DNA from: Micromonospora echinofusca
Lineage (GTDB): Bacteria > Actinomycetota > Actinomycetes > Mycobacteriales > Micromonosporaceae
Reading direction: 5' to 3'
Assembly (NCBI RefSeq): GCF_017614955.1
Contig: NZ_WVUH01000013.1
Location: 1-40,046, forward strand
DNA: 40,046 nt
Position numbers and translations under genes: made by a program. Under the pieces are notes generated by a model. The model was not told the DNA's origin, made no database searches, and saw only the letters and a list, made by a program, of their open reading frames with translations. Below, one piece after another: positions 27,798-38,300 of the stretch (its first letter is position 1; the number at the start of each line of letters is the position of its first letter).

Positions 27798-28784
27798 CTA
27801 CCAGGCCCACGCCTCCGGCCCGGGACCGCCCTGACCGAGCGGCGGGAAGAGTTCGTCGAGCCGACCCAGGGCCGCGTCGTCCAGGTCGACCGACAACGCA
27901 CCGAGCGACCGGTCGAGCTGCTCCACCGTCCGGGGACCGATGATCGGCGCGGTCACCCCGGGGCGGGAAAGCAACCAGCCGAGCCCGACGTCCGCCGGGT
28001 CGTGGCCCAGGTCCGCGCAGAACTTCTCGTACGCCTCGATGGTCGCCCGGTGTGCGGACAGGGCCTCTGCCGCGCGGCCGCCCTTGGCCCGCGACGCGCC
28101 ACCCTCGGCGAGTTTCCGGACCGCCCCGCCGAGCAGGCCGCCGTGCAGCGGCGACCATGGGATGATGCCCAGCCCGTACTGCTGGGCGGCCGGTACCACC
28201 TCAAGCTCGACATGCCGGGTGAGCAGGTTGTAGATGCACTGCTCGGAGACCAGCCCGAGGAAGTTGCGCCGGACGGCCGACTCCTGCGCGGCGGCCAGGT
28301 GCCAACCGGCGAAGTTGGACGACCCGACGTAGAGCACCTTGCCCTGGGCGACCAGGGTCTCCATCGCCTGCCAGATCTCCTCCCACGGCGTCGCCCGCGA
28401 GACGTGGTGCATCTGGTACAGGTCGATGGTGTCGGTCTGCAACCGGCGCAGCGAGTCCTCACAGGCCCGGATGATGTGCCGGGCGGAGAGTCCCCGCTCG
28501 TTGGGCCAGTCGCCCATCCGGCCGTACACCTTGGTGGCCAGGACGACCCGGTCCCGTCGGCCGCCGCCCTGGGCGAACCACCGGCCGATGATCTGTTCGG
28601 TGATCCCCTCGCCGGTCTGTCCACCGTAGACGTTCGCGGTGTCGAAGAAGTTGATCCCGTGCTCCAGCGCCCGGTCCATGATCCGGAAGCTGTCCGGCTC
28701 GCTGGTCTCCGGCCCGAAGTTCATCGTGCCCAGGCAGAGCCGGCTCACCGAGAGGCCGGTGCGTCCGAGGTTGATGTAGTCCAT
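27798..28784 (-). CDS. Aldo/keto reductase
   Basis: A 328-residue NAD(P)H-dependent oxidoreductase with the AKR (alpha/beta)8 barrel. The catalytic tetrad is visible: D48 and Y53 in FFDTANVYGG, K85 in LATKVYG, and H126 in LYQMHH. WSPLHGGLLGG and ITEQIIGRWF are family landmarks; the late segment PIIGPRTVEQLDRSLGALSVDLD binds the cofactor phosphate. The group is YghZ/Kv-beta-like; physiological substrate unknown. The ATG at 28784 opens the family N-terminus directly. It lies downstream of sepH on the same strand with a hairpin between them. Confidence 0.92.
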   Translation of the reverse strand: MDYINLGRTGLSVSRLCLGTMNFGPETSEPDSFRIMDRALEHGINFFDTANVYGGQTGEGITEQIIGRWFAQGGGRRDRVVLATKVYGRMGDWPNERGLSARHIIRACEDSLRRLQTDTIDLYQMHHVSRATPWEEIWQAMETLVAQGKVLYVGSSNFAGWHLAAAQESAVRRNFLGLVSEQCIYNLLTRHVELEVVPAAQQYGLGIIPWSPLHGGLLGGAVRKLAEGGASRAKGGRAAEALSAHRATIEAYEKFCADLGHDPADVGLGWLLSRPGVTAPIIGPRTVEQLDRSLGALSVDLDDAALGRLDELFPPLGQGGPGPEAWAW

Positions 28785-28807
28785 CAGCCCACCCTGCCAC
28801 GACCCGG

Positions 28808-28858
28808 CCGGTACCGCCCGGAGCCTGGTAGGCCGTTGAAACGGTTGGGCGGTACCGG
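28808..28858 (-). terminator. Hairpin between sepH and the aldo/keto reductase gene
   Basis: CCGGTACCGCCC (28808-28819) and GGGCGGTACCGG (28847-28858) are perfect 12-nt inverted arms enclosing 27 nt, which itself contains a small GGCCGTT/AACGG complement. It is downstream of sepH on the minus strand, with no U tract. Confidence 0.5.
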
Positions 28859-28912
28859 ACCGTGGATCAGTACGGGCTCGCGCGTCGGGTCAGGACGGCC
28901 GACGGGCCCGGG

Positions 28913-29989
28913 TCAGGACGACTCGCGGGCCGCCGGGCCGCTGCCGAACAGCACGTCGTCCCAGCTCGGCAGGCGCTTGCGGGCCTTGCCGGCCGCGTCG
29001 GTGGTCTCGGTGGTGCCGCCGGTCGCGGTCCGCCGGGGCCGGAGCACCGCGAGCGAGGGTACGGCCGGCACCTCCTTCGGCGCGTCCGCGTCGTCGTCGA
29101 ACGCCGACCCCTGCCCGCCACCGAGCAGTGCCGCCGCGCCACCGGTGACCGCCCGCTGCCGGGGCGCGTCGGAACCGGCGAGGGCCGCCGGGGAGACCGG
29201 GTCGAGCCCCCGCCCGGAGGTCGAGCCGAGCGGACGGTCCAGTGAGGCGAGCAGTGCGTCCCGACCGGCCCGGATCGGATCCCGACCGGCCCGGCCCGAC
29301 TCGACCGGTGTGGGCAGGCCGTGGCCACCACCCCGGCTCGGCTCACCCCGGGACGGGCCGGGCAGCGCGTGCCCGCTCCGCTCCGGAGCCGGCTCCTGGC
29401 CGAGGATCGGCGTCGGCCGCTCGGCGCAGAGGTACTGCGCCATGTCGTCGTGCGGGGTGACGTTCTGCCGGGTCTTGTCCAGCTCCCAGATCGCCTGGGC
29501 GGTCGCCTTGCCCGACGGCCAGGTGGCGATGATCCGCCAGGTGCCGTCGTCCCGCCGGTACGCGTCCCAGGAGATCTTCTCGGTGTCGATACCGTGCTGA
29601 CCCAGCCGGCTGTCGACCACCTCGGCCAGCGGCTGGCCCTTCTCCGAGTTCTTCAGCCGGGTACGCCGGGCGTGCTGGGCGAGCATCGCCCGCTCCTGGA
29701 GCACCGGACCGGCGTACCGCAGAACCCGGTCGACCGGGACACCGGCGATCCGGGCGACGTCCTCCGCGGACTCGCCGGACCGGATCCGGGCCTGGATGTC
29801 CCGGGGGGAGAGCGACGGTGCCAGGTCGCTGGCGGGCCCCGCCACGGTGAGCTGGGGTGCGCCCGGCTCAGCGTGCAGCACGGTCGACACCCGCTCGTCG
29901 ATGGGCAGCGCGAGCAGCCGCCCGACCTCGTCGGCGAGTACCAGAGCCTGGCCGTCCTCGGAGAGGGCGACGAAGCGTACTGGGCGCAT
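28913..29989 (-). CDS. sepH: Septation protein SepH
   Basis: A 358-residue DUF3071 protein. SepH of actinobacteria binds FtsZ and promotes its assembly at division septa (established in Streptomyces venezuelae). The conserved N-terminal half contains MRPVRFVALSEDGQALVLAD, an HTH-like segment (LSPRDIQARIRSGESAEDVA, IAGVPVDRVLRY, about 65-95) and WDAYRRDDGTWRIIATWPSG (about 145-165). The C-terminal half is disordered, Gly/Pro/Arg-rich, and closes with the conserved RKRLPSWDDVLFG. ATG at 29989 has GGAGGC 10 nt upstream; the open frame runs further upstream without support. It lies next to serC as in mycobacteria (from memory). Confidence 0.95.
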   Translation of the reverse strand: MRPVRFVALSEDGQALVLADEVGRLLALPIDERVSTVLHAEPGAPQLTVAGPASDLAPSLSPRDIQARIRSGESAEDVARIAGVPVDRVLRYAGPVLQERAMLAQHARRTRLKNSEKGQPLAEVVDSRLGQHGIDTEKISWDAYRRDDGTWRIIATWPSGKATAQAIWELDKTRQNVTPHDDMAQYLCAERPTPILGQEPAPERSGHALPGPSRGEPSRGGGHGLPTPVESGRAGRDPIRAGRDALLASLDRPLGSTSGRGLDPVSPAALAGSDAPRQRAVTGGAAALLGGGQGSAFDDDADAPKEVPAVPSLAVLRPRRTATGGTTETTDAAGKARKRLPSWDDVLFGSGPAARESS

Positions 29990-30125
29990 AGCGTTGCCTC
30001 CGTCCCGCTTCGCTGGCCTACGCCACGCGGTCGTCCCACCGTGGCGCCCTTGACGGACACGGTACGCCTCCTGCCGGGCAGGTGGGGGATGCCACGCCCG
30101 GATGTCGGCGATCAGTCGCCCCGGT

Positions 30126-30166
30126 CGGTGTCCGGTGCGGCCCTGGTCGGGCCGCACCGGACACCG
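30126..30166 (-). terminator. Strong hairpin terminator after serC
   Basis: The 18-nt arms CGGTGTCCGGTGCGGCCC (30126-30143) and GGGCCGCACCGGACACCG (30149-30166) are perfectly complementary with a 5-nt loop. It begins 12 nt after the serC stop. There is no U tract, as in many actinobacterial intrinsic terminators. Confidence 0.7.
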
Positions 30167-30178
30167 GTCAGGACAGGC

Positions 30179-31600
<1,422 letters not shown>

Positions 31601-31603
<3 letters not shown>

Positions 31604-32707
31604 GACGCCGTGCGGGATGGCGTCCCAGCCCTCGACCTCGTGCGGCTTGCGGGTGCCCGGGCCGACGTACCGCGCCGACGGGCGGACCAGCCGCTGGAGC
31701 TTCTTCTGCTCCAGGATGTGCGCGCTCCAGCCGCCCATCCGGGCGCAGGTGAACATCGAGGTGAACATGTGCGCCGGTACCTCGGCGAAGTCGAGCACCA
31801 CGGCCGACCAGAACTCGACGTTGGTGGCGAGCACCCGGTCCGGCTTGCGGGCGTGCAGCTCCTCCAGGGCGGCCTTCTCCAGCGCCTCGGCGACCTCGAA
31901 GCGGGGCGCGCCCAGCTCCTTGGCGGTGCGGCGGAGCACCCGGGCGCGCGGGTCCTCGGCCCGGTAGACCCGGTGACCGAAGCCCATCAGCCGCTCGCCC
32001 CGGTCCAGCACGCCCTTGACGTACCCCTCGGCGTCGCCGCTGCGCTCGACCGCCTCCAGCATGGTGAGCACCCGGGACGGGGCACCACCGTGCAGCGGGC
32101 CGGAGAGCGCGCCGATGCCGGAGGAGATGCAGGCGGCGGCGTCGGCGCCGGTGGAGGCGACGATCCGGGTGGTGAAGGTGGAGGCGTTCAGGCCGTGCTC
32201 GGCGGCCGAGATGAAGTACGCGTCGACGGCCTTGACGTGCCGCGGGTCGGGCTCGCCCCGCCAGCGCTTCATGAACCGCTCGACGATGGTCTGCGCCTTG
32301 TCGATCTCCTTCTGCGGCACGGCGGGCAGGCCGAGACCACGGGCCGACTGGGCGACGAAGGAGAGCGCGGTGACCGAGACCCGGGCCAGGTCCTCGCGGG
32401 CCTGCTCGTCGGAGATGTCCAGCAGCTGGTTGAGACCCCAGTAGGGGGCGAGCATCGCCACGGCGGACTGCACGTCCACCCGGATGTCACCGGAGTGCAC
32501 CGGCACCGGGAACGGCTCGGCCGGCGGCAGGCCCGGACCGAACCGACCGTCGACCAGCAGCGCCCAGACGTTACCGAAGGAGACCTGGCCGATCAGATCC
32601 TCGATGTCGACCCCGCGATAGCGCAGCGCGCCGCCTTCCCGGTCGGGCTCGGCGATCTCGGTCTCGAAGGCTACGACGCCCTCCAGTCCGGGCTTGAAAT
32701 CGGCCAT
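31601..32707 (-). CDS. citA: Citrate synthase (CitA-type)
   Basis: A 368-residue type I-like citrate synthase that condenses oxaloacetate and acetyl-CoA. Catalytic residues are H206 (GPLHGGAP), H245 (MGFGHRVYR) and the Asp in FWSAVVLDF; substrate-binding H171 lies in SAAEHGLNAST. The first strand AGLEGVVAFETEIAE-like segment and RYRGVDIEDL are typical. ATG at 32707 has GGAGAC upstream; an earlier in-frame ATG at 32743 lacks support. Only 368 residues, the short form used for the second citrate or methylcitrate synthase in actinomycetes, so methylcitrate synthase activity is possible. Its stop coincides with repeat D. Confidence 0.92.
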
Positions 32708-32957
32708 GTCGTCTCCTGGCTCTGGTCCGGCGCCCGTACGCACTCCGCCGGCCCGAGCCGGTTGAGCTCCTTAGGCGACCCTCAGGGATGTGTTCGTGAC
32801 ATCTTGCCTGGTGAGTAACTAACTTTGCGACCCGTAGCGACTGTGCTACAGACGACATCCCGCCGTAACCGGGTGCGTGCTTCTGCACCAGACTGGCGGA
32901 AAATCCGCTGGCCAGAACCATGGTGGCGGGAAACGGTCCGGTAATGAGGAGGAGAAA
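32708..32957. promoter_or_regulatory. Divergent citA-pdxH control region
   Basis: A 250-nt spacer between divergent genes. A possible plus-strand promoter is TTGCGA (32825-32830) with TACAGA (32847-32852), 16 nt apart, for pdxH. The repeats GTAACTAACTTTG and GCTACAGACG are noted but not assigned. I see no riboswitch motif. The pdxH SD (GAGGAG, 32946-32951) is at the end. Confidence 0.3.
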
Positions 32958-33617
32958 GTGACGGGCGACACAGTCGGTCCGGCCGGGATGCGCAACGAGT
33001 ACGCGGCGGAAAAGGGCCTTTCCCGGGCCGATCTGGCAGCGGACTGGGTGGCCCAGTTCGACCGCTGGTTCGCCGACGCGGTCGGGTTCGGTCTCGTCGA
33101 GCCGAACGCGATGGTGGTCGCCACCGCCGACCCCGCCGGCCGGCCGAGCGCCCGCACCGTCCTGCTCAAGGGGTACGACCAGCGGGGGTTGGTCTTCTAC
33201 ACCAACCACACCTCGCGCAAGGGCACCGAGGCGTTGGGCAACCCGTACGCCAGCCTGGTCTTCCCGTGGTTCCCGATGCAACGCCAGGTGGTGGTCTGCG
33301 GGCGGGTCACCCCGATCGACCGCGCCGAGACGGAGAGCTACTTCGCCAGCCGGCCCCGTGGCTCGCAACTCGGTGCCTGGGCCAGCCCGCAGTCGTCGGT
33401 CCTGCCGGACCGGGCGGCCCTGGACGACATCTACGCGGCCACCGTCGAACGGTTCGCCGGCCAGGCGCAGATCCCGCCCCCGCCGCACTGGGGCGGCCTG
33501 CGGGTCGAGCCGGAGACGGTGGAGTTCTGGCAGGGCCGGGCCAGCCGGCTGCACGACCGGCTGCGCTACCGCCGTACCGACCGGGGCGCCTGGGTGGTCG
33601 AGCGGCTGGCCCCGTGA
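32958..33617 (+). CDS. pdxH: Pyridoxamine 5'-phosphate oxidase
   Basis: A 219-residue FMN enzyme that oxidises pyridoxine/pyridoxamine 5'-phosphate to PLP. Landmarks are [11 protein letters not shown] at the N-terminus, [21 protein letters not shown] (about 63-82) for FMN binding, [18 protein letters not shown], the [18 protein letters not shown] segment (about 131-148), and [16 protein letters not shown] for the C-terminal PLP site. GTG at 32958 follows GAGGAGAAA. The end overlaps the start of the next MFS gene (GTGA at 33614-33617), so they are co-translated. SerC and CitA, adjacent divergent genes, include a PLP enzyme; this is likely coincidence. Confidence 0.95.
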   Translation: MTGDTVGPAGMRNEYAAEKGLSRADLAADWVAQFDRWFADAVGFGLVEPNAMVVATADPAGRPSARTVLLKGYDQRGLVFYTNHTSRKGTEALGNPYASLVFPWFPMQRQVVVCGRVTPIDRAETESYFASRPRGSQLGAWASPQSSVLPDRAALDDIYAATVERFAGQAQIPPPPHWGGLRVEPETVEFWQGRASRLHDRLRYRRTDRGAWVVERLAP

Positions 33618-34918
33618 CCACCGTCAAACAGCGCAACGATCCCGGCGGACGGACCGGCATCCGCCGTTGGGCCATCGACCTGCGACCGCTGCGGATCCCG
33701 GCGTACCGGCGGCTCTGGCTGGGCACCGGCGTGGGCGGCTGCGGCTCCCAGATCGCCCTGGTCGCCGTCTCGGTCCAGATGTACGACCTGACCCGGGACT
33801 CGTTCTGGGTCGGGCTGCTCGGCGTCGCCACGTTCGTACCCCTGCTGGTGTTCGGGCTGTGGGGCGGCGCCTTCGCGGACGTGCTGGACCGGCGGCGGCT
33901 GATGGTGGCGAGTTCGGTCCTGGCCTGGGTGACCAGCTTCGGGCTGCTGGCCCAGGCCCTGCTCGGGGCGGACAGCCCGGTGCTGCTGCTGGTGCTGGTG
34001 GCGGTGAACTCCAGTGCGTTCGCGGTCAGTTCCCCCACCCGGCAGGCGATCATCCCCCGGCTGGTGCCGACGGAGCTGGTACCGGCGGCGAACACCCTCA
34101 GCTTCACCACCGCCACCGCCACCATGGTCGCCGGCCCGCTGCTCGCCGGGCTGATCCTGGCCGTCTGGCCCCCGGCGGTCGCCCTGCCCGTCGCGTACGG
34201 CGTGGACGGCCTGCTCTTCGGTGCCGCGGTCTGGGCCAACCTACGGCTGCCCGCCCTGCCGCCCGCCGGATCGTCCGACGGGGTACGGCGGACCGCCGGT
34301 CTGCGCAGCGTGATCGAGGGCTTCCGGTACCTGGCCACCACCCGGGTGCTGCTGCTCTCCTTCGCCATCGACCTGGTGGCCATGGTGTTCGCCATGCCCC
34401 GGGCGCTCTTTCCGGCGATCGCCGAGGACCGGTTCGGTGGGGGTGCCGCCGCCGGTCTGCTGTACAGCGCCATCGCCGCCGGGTCGATGCTCGCCGGGCT
34501 CACCTCCGGCTGGCTCGGCCGGGTGGGCCGGCAGGGACTCGGGCTCGTCCTGGCCGTGGTCGGTTGGGGGGTGGCGATCGCCGGCGCCGGTCTGGCCCGG
34601 CAACTCTGGCTGGTGGTGCTGCTGCTCGCGGTGGCCGGCGCGGCCGACCTGGTCAGTGCGGTACTGCGACAGACGATGCTGATGGTGCACGTACCGGACG
34701 AGATGCGCGGCCGGTTGCAGGGGGTCAACGTGGTGGTGGTGGCCGGCGGCCCGCGCCTGGGCGACCTGCGGGCCGGCGCCACCGCGGCGGCGTTCGGCAC
34801 CGGGATCGCCTGGGTCGGCGGGGGTGTCGCCGCCGTCGTCCTGGCGGTGCTGCTCGCGGTCGCGTTCCCGGCGCTGCGCAGGTACCGGCCCACCGGAGCC
34901 GGCACGGGCGCCCGGTAA
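33614..34918 (+). CDS. MFS transporter, MFS_3-type
   Basis: A 434-residue twelve-segment MFS protein. Landmarks: [21 protein letters not shown] near the start, [17 protein letters not shown] for the loop 2-3 motif (about 78-94), [14 protein letters not shown] (about 135-148), and [16 protein letters not shown] (about 355-375). The MRGR motif is typical of the enterobactin-exporter-like group. GTG at 33614 overlaps the pdxH stop. The gene ends 17 nt before the next one. Substrate unknown. Confidence 0.85.
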   Translation: MTTVKQRNDPGGRTGIRRWAIDLRPLRIPAYRRLWLGTGVGGCGSQIALVAVSVQMYDLTRDSFWVGLLGVATFVPLLVFGLWGGAFADVLDRRRLMVASSVLAWVTSFGLLAQALLGADSPVLLLVLVAVNSSAFAVSSPTRQAIIPRLVPTELVPAANTLSFTTATATMVAGPLLAGLILAVWPPAVALPVAYGVDGLLFGAAVWANLRLPALPPAGSSDGVRRTAGLRSVIEGFRYLATTRVLLLSFAIDLVAMVFAMPRALFPAIAEDRFGGGAAAGLLYSAIAAGSMLAGLTSGWLGRVGRQGLGLVLAVVGWGVAIAGAGLARQLWLVVLLLAVAGAADLVSAVLRQTMLMVHVPDEMRGRLQGVNVVVVAGGPRLGDLRAGATAAAFGTGIAWVGGGVAAVVLAVLLAVAFPALRRYRPTGAGTGAR

Positions 34919-34922
34919 CCGA

Positions 34923-34928
34923 TATCGT
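34923..34928 (+). promoter_or_regulatory. -10 element of a probable leaderless promoter
   Basis: TATCGT ends 7 nt before the ATG at 34936 with only CGCCGCC between, so an SD is absent. It lies just after the MFS stop and allows transcription independent of pdxH. Confidence 0.5.
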
Positions 34929-34935
34929 CGCCGCC

Positions 34936-35868
34936 ATGGAGACCGTGGAGAACACCGCCCTTTCCGGTGCACAGTGGACCATCGCTGCGGCCGGTCACGA
35001 GGCTGTCGTGGTCGAGGTGGGTGGCGGCCTGCGGACGTACCGGTCGGACGGGGTGGACCACGTCGACGGGTACGGCCCGGACGAGGTCTGCCCGGGCAGC
35101 GCCGGCCAGGTGCTGGCGCCCTGGCCGAACCGGATCCGGGACGGCCGGTACACCTTCGGTAACCGTGAGCTGCAACTGGCGTTGACCGAGCCGGCCCGGC
35201 AGGTGGCCATCCACGGGCTGGTCAACTGGGTACGGTGGCGGCTGGAGGAGCAGAAACCGGATTCCGTGGCCCTGGTCCACGACCTGCCGGCGACCCCCGG
35301 TTACCCGTGGCCGCTGCGGCTGCGTACCCGGTGGAGCGTCGGGTCCGACGGCCTGCGCGCCGACCACGAGGTGACCAACACCGGGCCGGAGGACTGCCCG
35401 TTCGGTTTCTCGGTGCACCCGTACCTGCGACTGCCCGGGGTGGCGGTCGACGACATCCGGATGCGGGTACCGGCCCGCAGCCGGCTGCTGCTGGACGCCC
35501 GGCTGCTGCCGATGGGCATCACCGGCGTCGTCGGCACCGACCACGACTTCACCGAGCCGCGCCGGATCGGCGCGGCCGTGCTCGACCTCGCCTTCTGCGA
35601 CGTGATCCGGGAACCGGACGGTGGTTCGCGGGTCAGCCTCACCGGACCGGACGGCACCGCCGGGGTCAGTCTCTGGGCGGACGAGCAGTTCGGCTGGTGG
35701 CAGGTCTACACCGGGGACACCCTGTCCGGGGAGCGGCACCGCCGGTCGGTGGCGGTGGAGCCGATGACCTGCCCGCCGGACGCCTTCCGCTCGGGCCGGG
35801 ACGTGATGGTGCTGCCGGCCGGGCACACCTGGCGGGCCGCCTGGGGTATCCAGCCGACACCGGCCTAG
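34936..35868 (+). CDS. Aldose 1-epimerase family protein
   Basis: A 310-residue galactose-mutarotase-fold protein that interconverts anomers of hexoses. Conserved residues include the WPNRIRDGRYTFG loop (about 62-74), the first histidine in AIHGLVNWVRW (about 93), the catalytic-type FSVHPYLRLPG (about 158), and the acidic residue of VEPMTCPPDAF (about 275). The preceding TATCGT -10 with a 7-nt gap sets the start at 34936. It is followed after 9 nt by the nitroreductase gene. Substrate specificity is not clear. Confidence 0.88.
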   Translation: METVENTALSGAQWTIAAAGHEAVVVEVGGGLRTYRSDGVDHVDGYGPDEVCPGSAGQVLAPWPNRIRDGRYTFGNRELQLALTEPARQVAIHGLVNWVRWRLEEQKPDSVALVHDLPATPGYPWPLRLRTRWSVGSDGLRADHEVTNTGPEDCPFGFSVHPYLRLPGVAVDDIRMRVPARSRLLLDARLLPMGITGVVGTDHDFTEPRRIGAAVLDLAFCDVIREPDGGSRVSLTGPDGTAGVSLWADEQFGWWQVYTGDTLSGERHRRSVAVEPMTCPPDAFRSGRDVMVLPAGHTWRAAWGIQPTPA

Positions 35869-35877
35869 GAGCGGCGG

Positions 35878-36483
35878 ATGGAGTTCCGTGAGGTCGTCCG
35901 GCGACGCCGGATGGTACGCAACTACGACCCGGACCGGCCCGTGCCCGCCGAGGTGGTGCAGCGGCTGCTCGACCACGCGGTCCGGGCGCCCTCCGCCGGG
36001 TTCGCCCAGGGCTGGGGCTTCCTGGTGCTGGAGTCGGCGGAGGACCGGGAGCGGTTCTGGGCGGCGGCCAGCCCGGGTGGCTCCGGCCGGCAACGCTGGC
36101 TGGAGGGGATGCGCCGGGCCCCGCTGATCGTCGTACCGCACGCGAACCGCGCGACCTACCTGGAGCGGTACGCCGAGCCGGACAAGGGCTGGGCGGACCG
36201 TTCCCCGGACCGCTGGCCGGTGCCCTACTGGTACGTCGACACCGGGTTCGCGGCGCTGCTGATGCTGCTCACCGCCGTGGACGAGGGGCTGGGCGCCTGC
36301 TTCTTCGGCATCCCGCCGCAGCGCACCGGAGCGTACCGGGAGGCGTTCGGGGTGCCGGAGGACTTCCTGCCGATCGGCGCGCTCACCATCGGTTACCGGG
36401 CCCCGGACCAGCGGTCGCCGTCGCTGCGGCGGGGACGCCGGCCGGTCGACCAGGTGGTGCACCGGGGCCGGTGGGGCGGTTGA
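35878..36483 (+). CDS. Nitroreductase-family flavoprotein
   Basis: A 201-residue FMN-dependent oxidoreductase of the nitroreductase superfamily. MEFREVVRRRRMVRNYDPDRP is the typical arginine-rich FMN-binding start, followed by DHAVRAPSAGFAQGWGFLVL, and VDTGFAALLMLLTAVDEGLG (about 121-140) and GIPPQRTGAYREAFGVPEDF lead into the C-terminal IGALTIGYRAP. SD GGAG is 6 nt before the ATG at 35878 and the gene follows the epimerase by 9 nt. The substrate is unknown; members of this group reduce quinones, nitro compounds or act in cofactor chemistry. Confidence 0.88.
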   Translation: MEFREVVRRRRMVRNYDPDRPVPAEVVQRLLDHAVRAPSAGFAQGWGFLVLESAEDRERFWAAASPGGSGRQRWLEGMRRAPLIVVPHANRATYLERYAEPDKGWADRSPDRWPVPYWYVDTGFAALLMLLTAVDEGLGACFFGIPPQRTGAYREAFGVPEDFLPIGALTIGYRAPDQRSPSLRRGRRPVDQVVHRGRWGG

Positions 36484-36618
36484 GGCCCGACTGGCCCGGG
36501 TCGACCAGAGTAACGAAACTGACATGAGCGAACAAACGGCGATGTCGGCGATGGTCGCTAGGCTGACACGGCACGACACCACGGGTCGGCTCGGTCATGG
36601 GGAGGGGAGCGCGCCGTC

Positions 36619-36924
36619 GTGATCTTCAGAGCGGTTCGGGACGGGCGTCCGTACCCGGAGCACAACCTCACGCTCAAGCAGTGGGCGGAGATCCCGCCGC
36701 GACCGCTGCGGCTGGACCAGCTCATCACGACCAAGCGGGAGCTCGCCCTCGACAAACTGCTGGCCGAGGACTCGACGTTCTACGGCGACCTGTTCCCGCA
36801 CGTGGTGCAGTGGAACGGCGGGCTCTACCTGGAGGACGGGCTGCACCGGGCGCTGCGCGCCGCGTTGCAGCAGCGCAACCAGATCCACGCCCGGGTGCTG
36901 GTGCTGACCGGCCAGCTCGACTGA
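36619..36924 (+). CDS. Small ParB/sulfiredoxin-like conserved protein
   Basis: A 101-residue protein widely conserved in actinobacteria in my memory and often left hypothetical. The conserved centre is LTLKQWAEIPPRPLRLDQLI, the TKRELALDKLLAEDSTFYGD segment and LEDGLHRALRAALQQRNQIH. The D-G-x-H-R core (about residues 74-78) resembles the ParB/Srx nucleotide-binding signature GxHR, and the size fits a single ParB N-terminal-like domain, but there is no HTH. GTG at 36619 has GGAGGGGAG upstream; a TAGGCT hexamer at 36559-36564 could be its -10. Function unknown. Confidence 0.75.
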   Translation: MIFRAVRDGRPYPEHNLTLKQWAEIPPRPLRLDQLITTKRELALDKLLAEDSTFYGDLFPHVVQWNGGLYLEDGLHRALRAALQQRNQIHARVLVLTGQLD

Positions 36925-36961
36925 CCGGTCGGGCAGGCGGGCACCGCGACTGACGGGTCGT

Positions 36962-36967
36962 TAAGGT
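36962..36967 (+). promoter_or_regulatory. -10 element of a probable leaderless promoter
   Basis: TAAGGT ends 7 nt before the ATG at 36975; the gap GGCCGGC holds no SD. Same geometry as other genes here. Confidence 0.5.
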
Positions 36968-36974
36968 GGCCGGC

Positions 36975-38150
36975 ATGAGCCTGCCCGGGACCGCTCCGCT
37001 CGAACTGCTCGACCTCGACTCGTCGCTGACCGACGAGGAGCGCGAGATCCGCGCCGTCGTGCGCCGGCTGATCGACGACCGGGTACGCCCGCACGTGGCC
37101 GGCTGGTACGAGGCGGGCACCGTCCCGGCCCGGGAACTGGCCCGCGAGTTCGGTCGGCTCGGCCTGCTCGGCATGCACCTGACCGGGTACGGCTGCGCCG
37201 GTGCCTCGGCGGTGGCGTACGGGCTGGCCTGCCTGGAGCTGGAGGCCGGTGACTCGGGCATCCGGTCCCTGGTCTCGGTGCAGGGCTCGTTGGCGATGTA
37301 CGCGATCTGGCGGTACGGCAGCGAGGAGCAGAAGCAGCGCTGGCTGCCGGCGATGGCTGCCGGCGAGGCGATCGGCTGTTTCGGGCTGACCGAGCCGGAC
37401 CACGGTTCCGACCCCGCCTCGATGGCCACCCGGGCCCGGCGGGACGGCACCGACTGGGTGCTGACCGGCGGCAAGATGTGGATCACCAACGCGCCGATCG
37501 CCGACGTCGGCGTGATCTGGGCCCGTACCGACGACGGGGTGCGCGGGTTCGCCGTACCGATGGACACGCCGGGGGTGACGGCGCGGGAGATCACCCGCAA
37601 GATGTCGCTGCGCGCCTCGGTCACCGGCGAGATCGTGCTGGACGACGTGCGGCTCCCGGCGGACGCGGTGCTGCCGGCGGCGGCCGGGTTGAAGGCACCG
37701 CTGAGCTGCCTGACCGAGGCCCGGCACGGGATCGTCTGGGGTGCGCTGGGCGCCGCGCGGGACTGCCTGGAGACGGCGCTGGACTATGCCGCCACCCGGG
37801 AGCAGTTCGGCCGGCCGATCGCCGGTTTCCAGCTCACCCAGGCCAAACTGGCGGACATGGCGGTCGAACTGCAAAAGGGCTTCCTGCTGGCGCTGCACCT
37901 GGGGCGGCTGGCCGACGCCGGCCGGTTGCGGCCCGAGCAGGTCAGCGTGGGCAAGCTCAACAACGTACGCGAGGCGCTGGCCATCGCCCGGCAGTGCCGG
38001 ACGATCCTCGGCGCCAACGGTGTCTCCGGCGAGTACCCGATCATGCGGCACGCGAACAACCTGGAGAGCGTGCTGACCTACGAGGGCACGTCGGAGATCC
38101 ACCAGTTGGTGATCGGGCAGAAGCTCACCGGCATCTCCGCCTTCGCCTGA
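36975..38150 (+). CDS. Acyl-CoA dehydrogenase, glutaryl-CoA-dehydrogenase-like
   Basis: A 391-residue FAD enzyme of the acyl-CoA dehydrogenase family. The catalytic glutamate is E370 in TYEGTSEIH. FAD/substrate motifs are CFGLTEPDHGSDP (about 135-147), MWITNAPIADV (about 171-181) and the C-terminal LILGANGVSGEYPIMRHANNL-like segment. The residues around EARHGIVWGALGA, NLESVLTYEGTSEIH and IGQKLTGISAF match glutaryl-CoA dehydrogenase more closely than medium-chain enzymes, suggesting lysine or tryptophan catabolism (inference). Start set by the TAAGGT -10 7 nt before 36975. It is followed by a 592-nt repeat island. Confidence 0.9.
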   Translation: MSLPGTAPLELLDLDSSLTDEEREIRAVVRRLIDDRVRPHVAGWYEAGTVPARELAREFGRLGLLGMHLTGYGCAGASAVAYGLACLELEAGDSGIRSLVSVQGSLAMYAIWRYGSEEQKQRWLPAMAAGEAIGCFGLTEPDHGSDPASMATRARRDGTDWVLTGGKMWITNAPIADVGVIWARTDDGVRGFAVPMDTPGVTAREITRKMSLRASVTGEIVLDDVRLPADAVLPAAAGLKAPLSCLTEARHGIVWGALGAARDCLETALDYAATREQFGRPIAGFQLTQAKLADMAVELQKGFLLALHLGRLADAGRLRPEQVSVGKLNNVREALAIARQCRTILGANGVSGEYPIMRHANNLESVLTYEGTSEIHQLVIGQKLTGISAFA

Positions 38151-38164
38151 CCGGTCCCCGTCAG

Positions 38165-38238
38165 AGCGACCGGCAACAGGGCTGGCGGGGCTGCGACATG
38201 CGGCGCGCCTCGCCACCACCGTCCTGTTGCCGGTCGCT
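38165..38238. repeat. Palindromic repeat family A, copy 2 (short form)
   Basis: Arms AGCGACCGGCAACAGG (38165-38180) and CCTGTTGCCGGTCGCT (38223-38238) are perfect inverted repeats of 16 nt. Its halves match the element at 1681-1839 in inverted orientation. It starts 14 nt after the acyl-CoA dehydrogenase stop. Confidence 0.85.
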
Positions 38239-38300
38239 GTTACCTGTTCCTGCTGGTCGGAACGCCGGCCTGGTCGGGCCGGCGGGCCTTGTCGGGCGTC

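Noticed and set aside
27549..29600. 683-codon plus-strand open frame across the phosphodiesterase end, aldo/keto reductase and sepH
   Set aside because: Opposite clear minus-strand genes and without domain similarity.
32708..32957. Riboswitch in the citA-pdxH spacer
   Set aside because: I looked for conserved riboswitch cores such as those for TPP, cobalamin or SAM and recognised none; PdxH is not a usual target.
33307..36582. Very long open frame (over 1000 codons) on the minus strand
   Set aside because: It lies opposite pdxH, MFS, epimerase and nitroreductase genes; composition is Arg/Pro/Gly-rich and no domain is visible. Long antisense frames are expected at this GC content.
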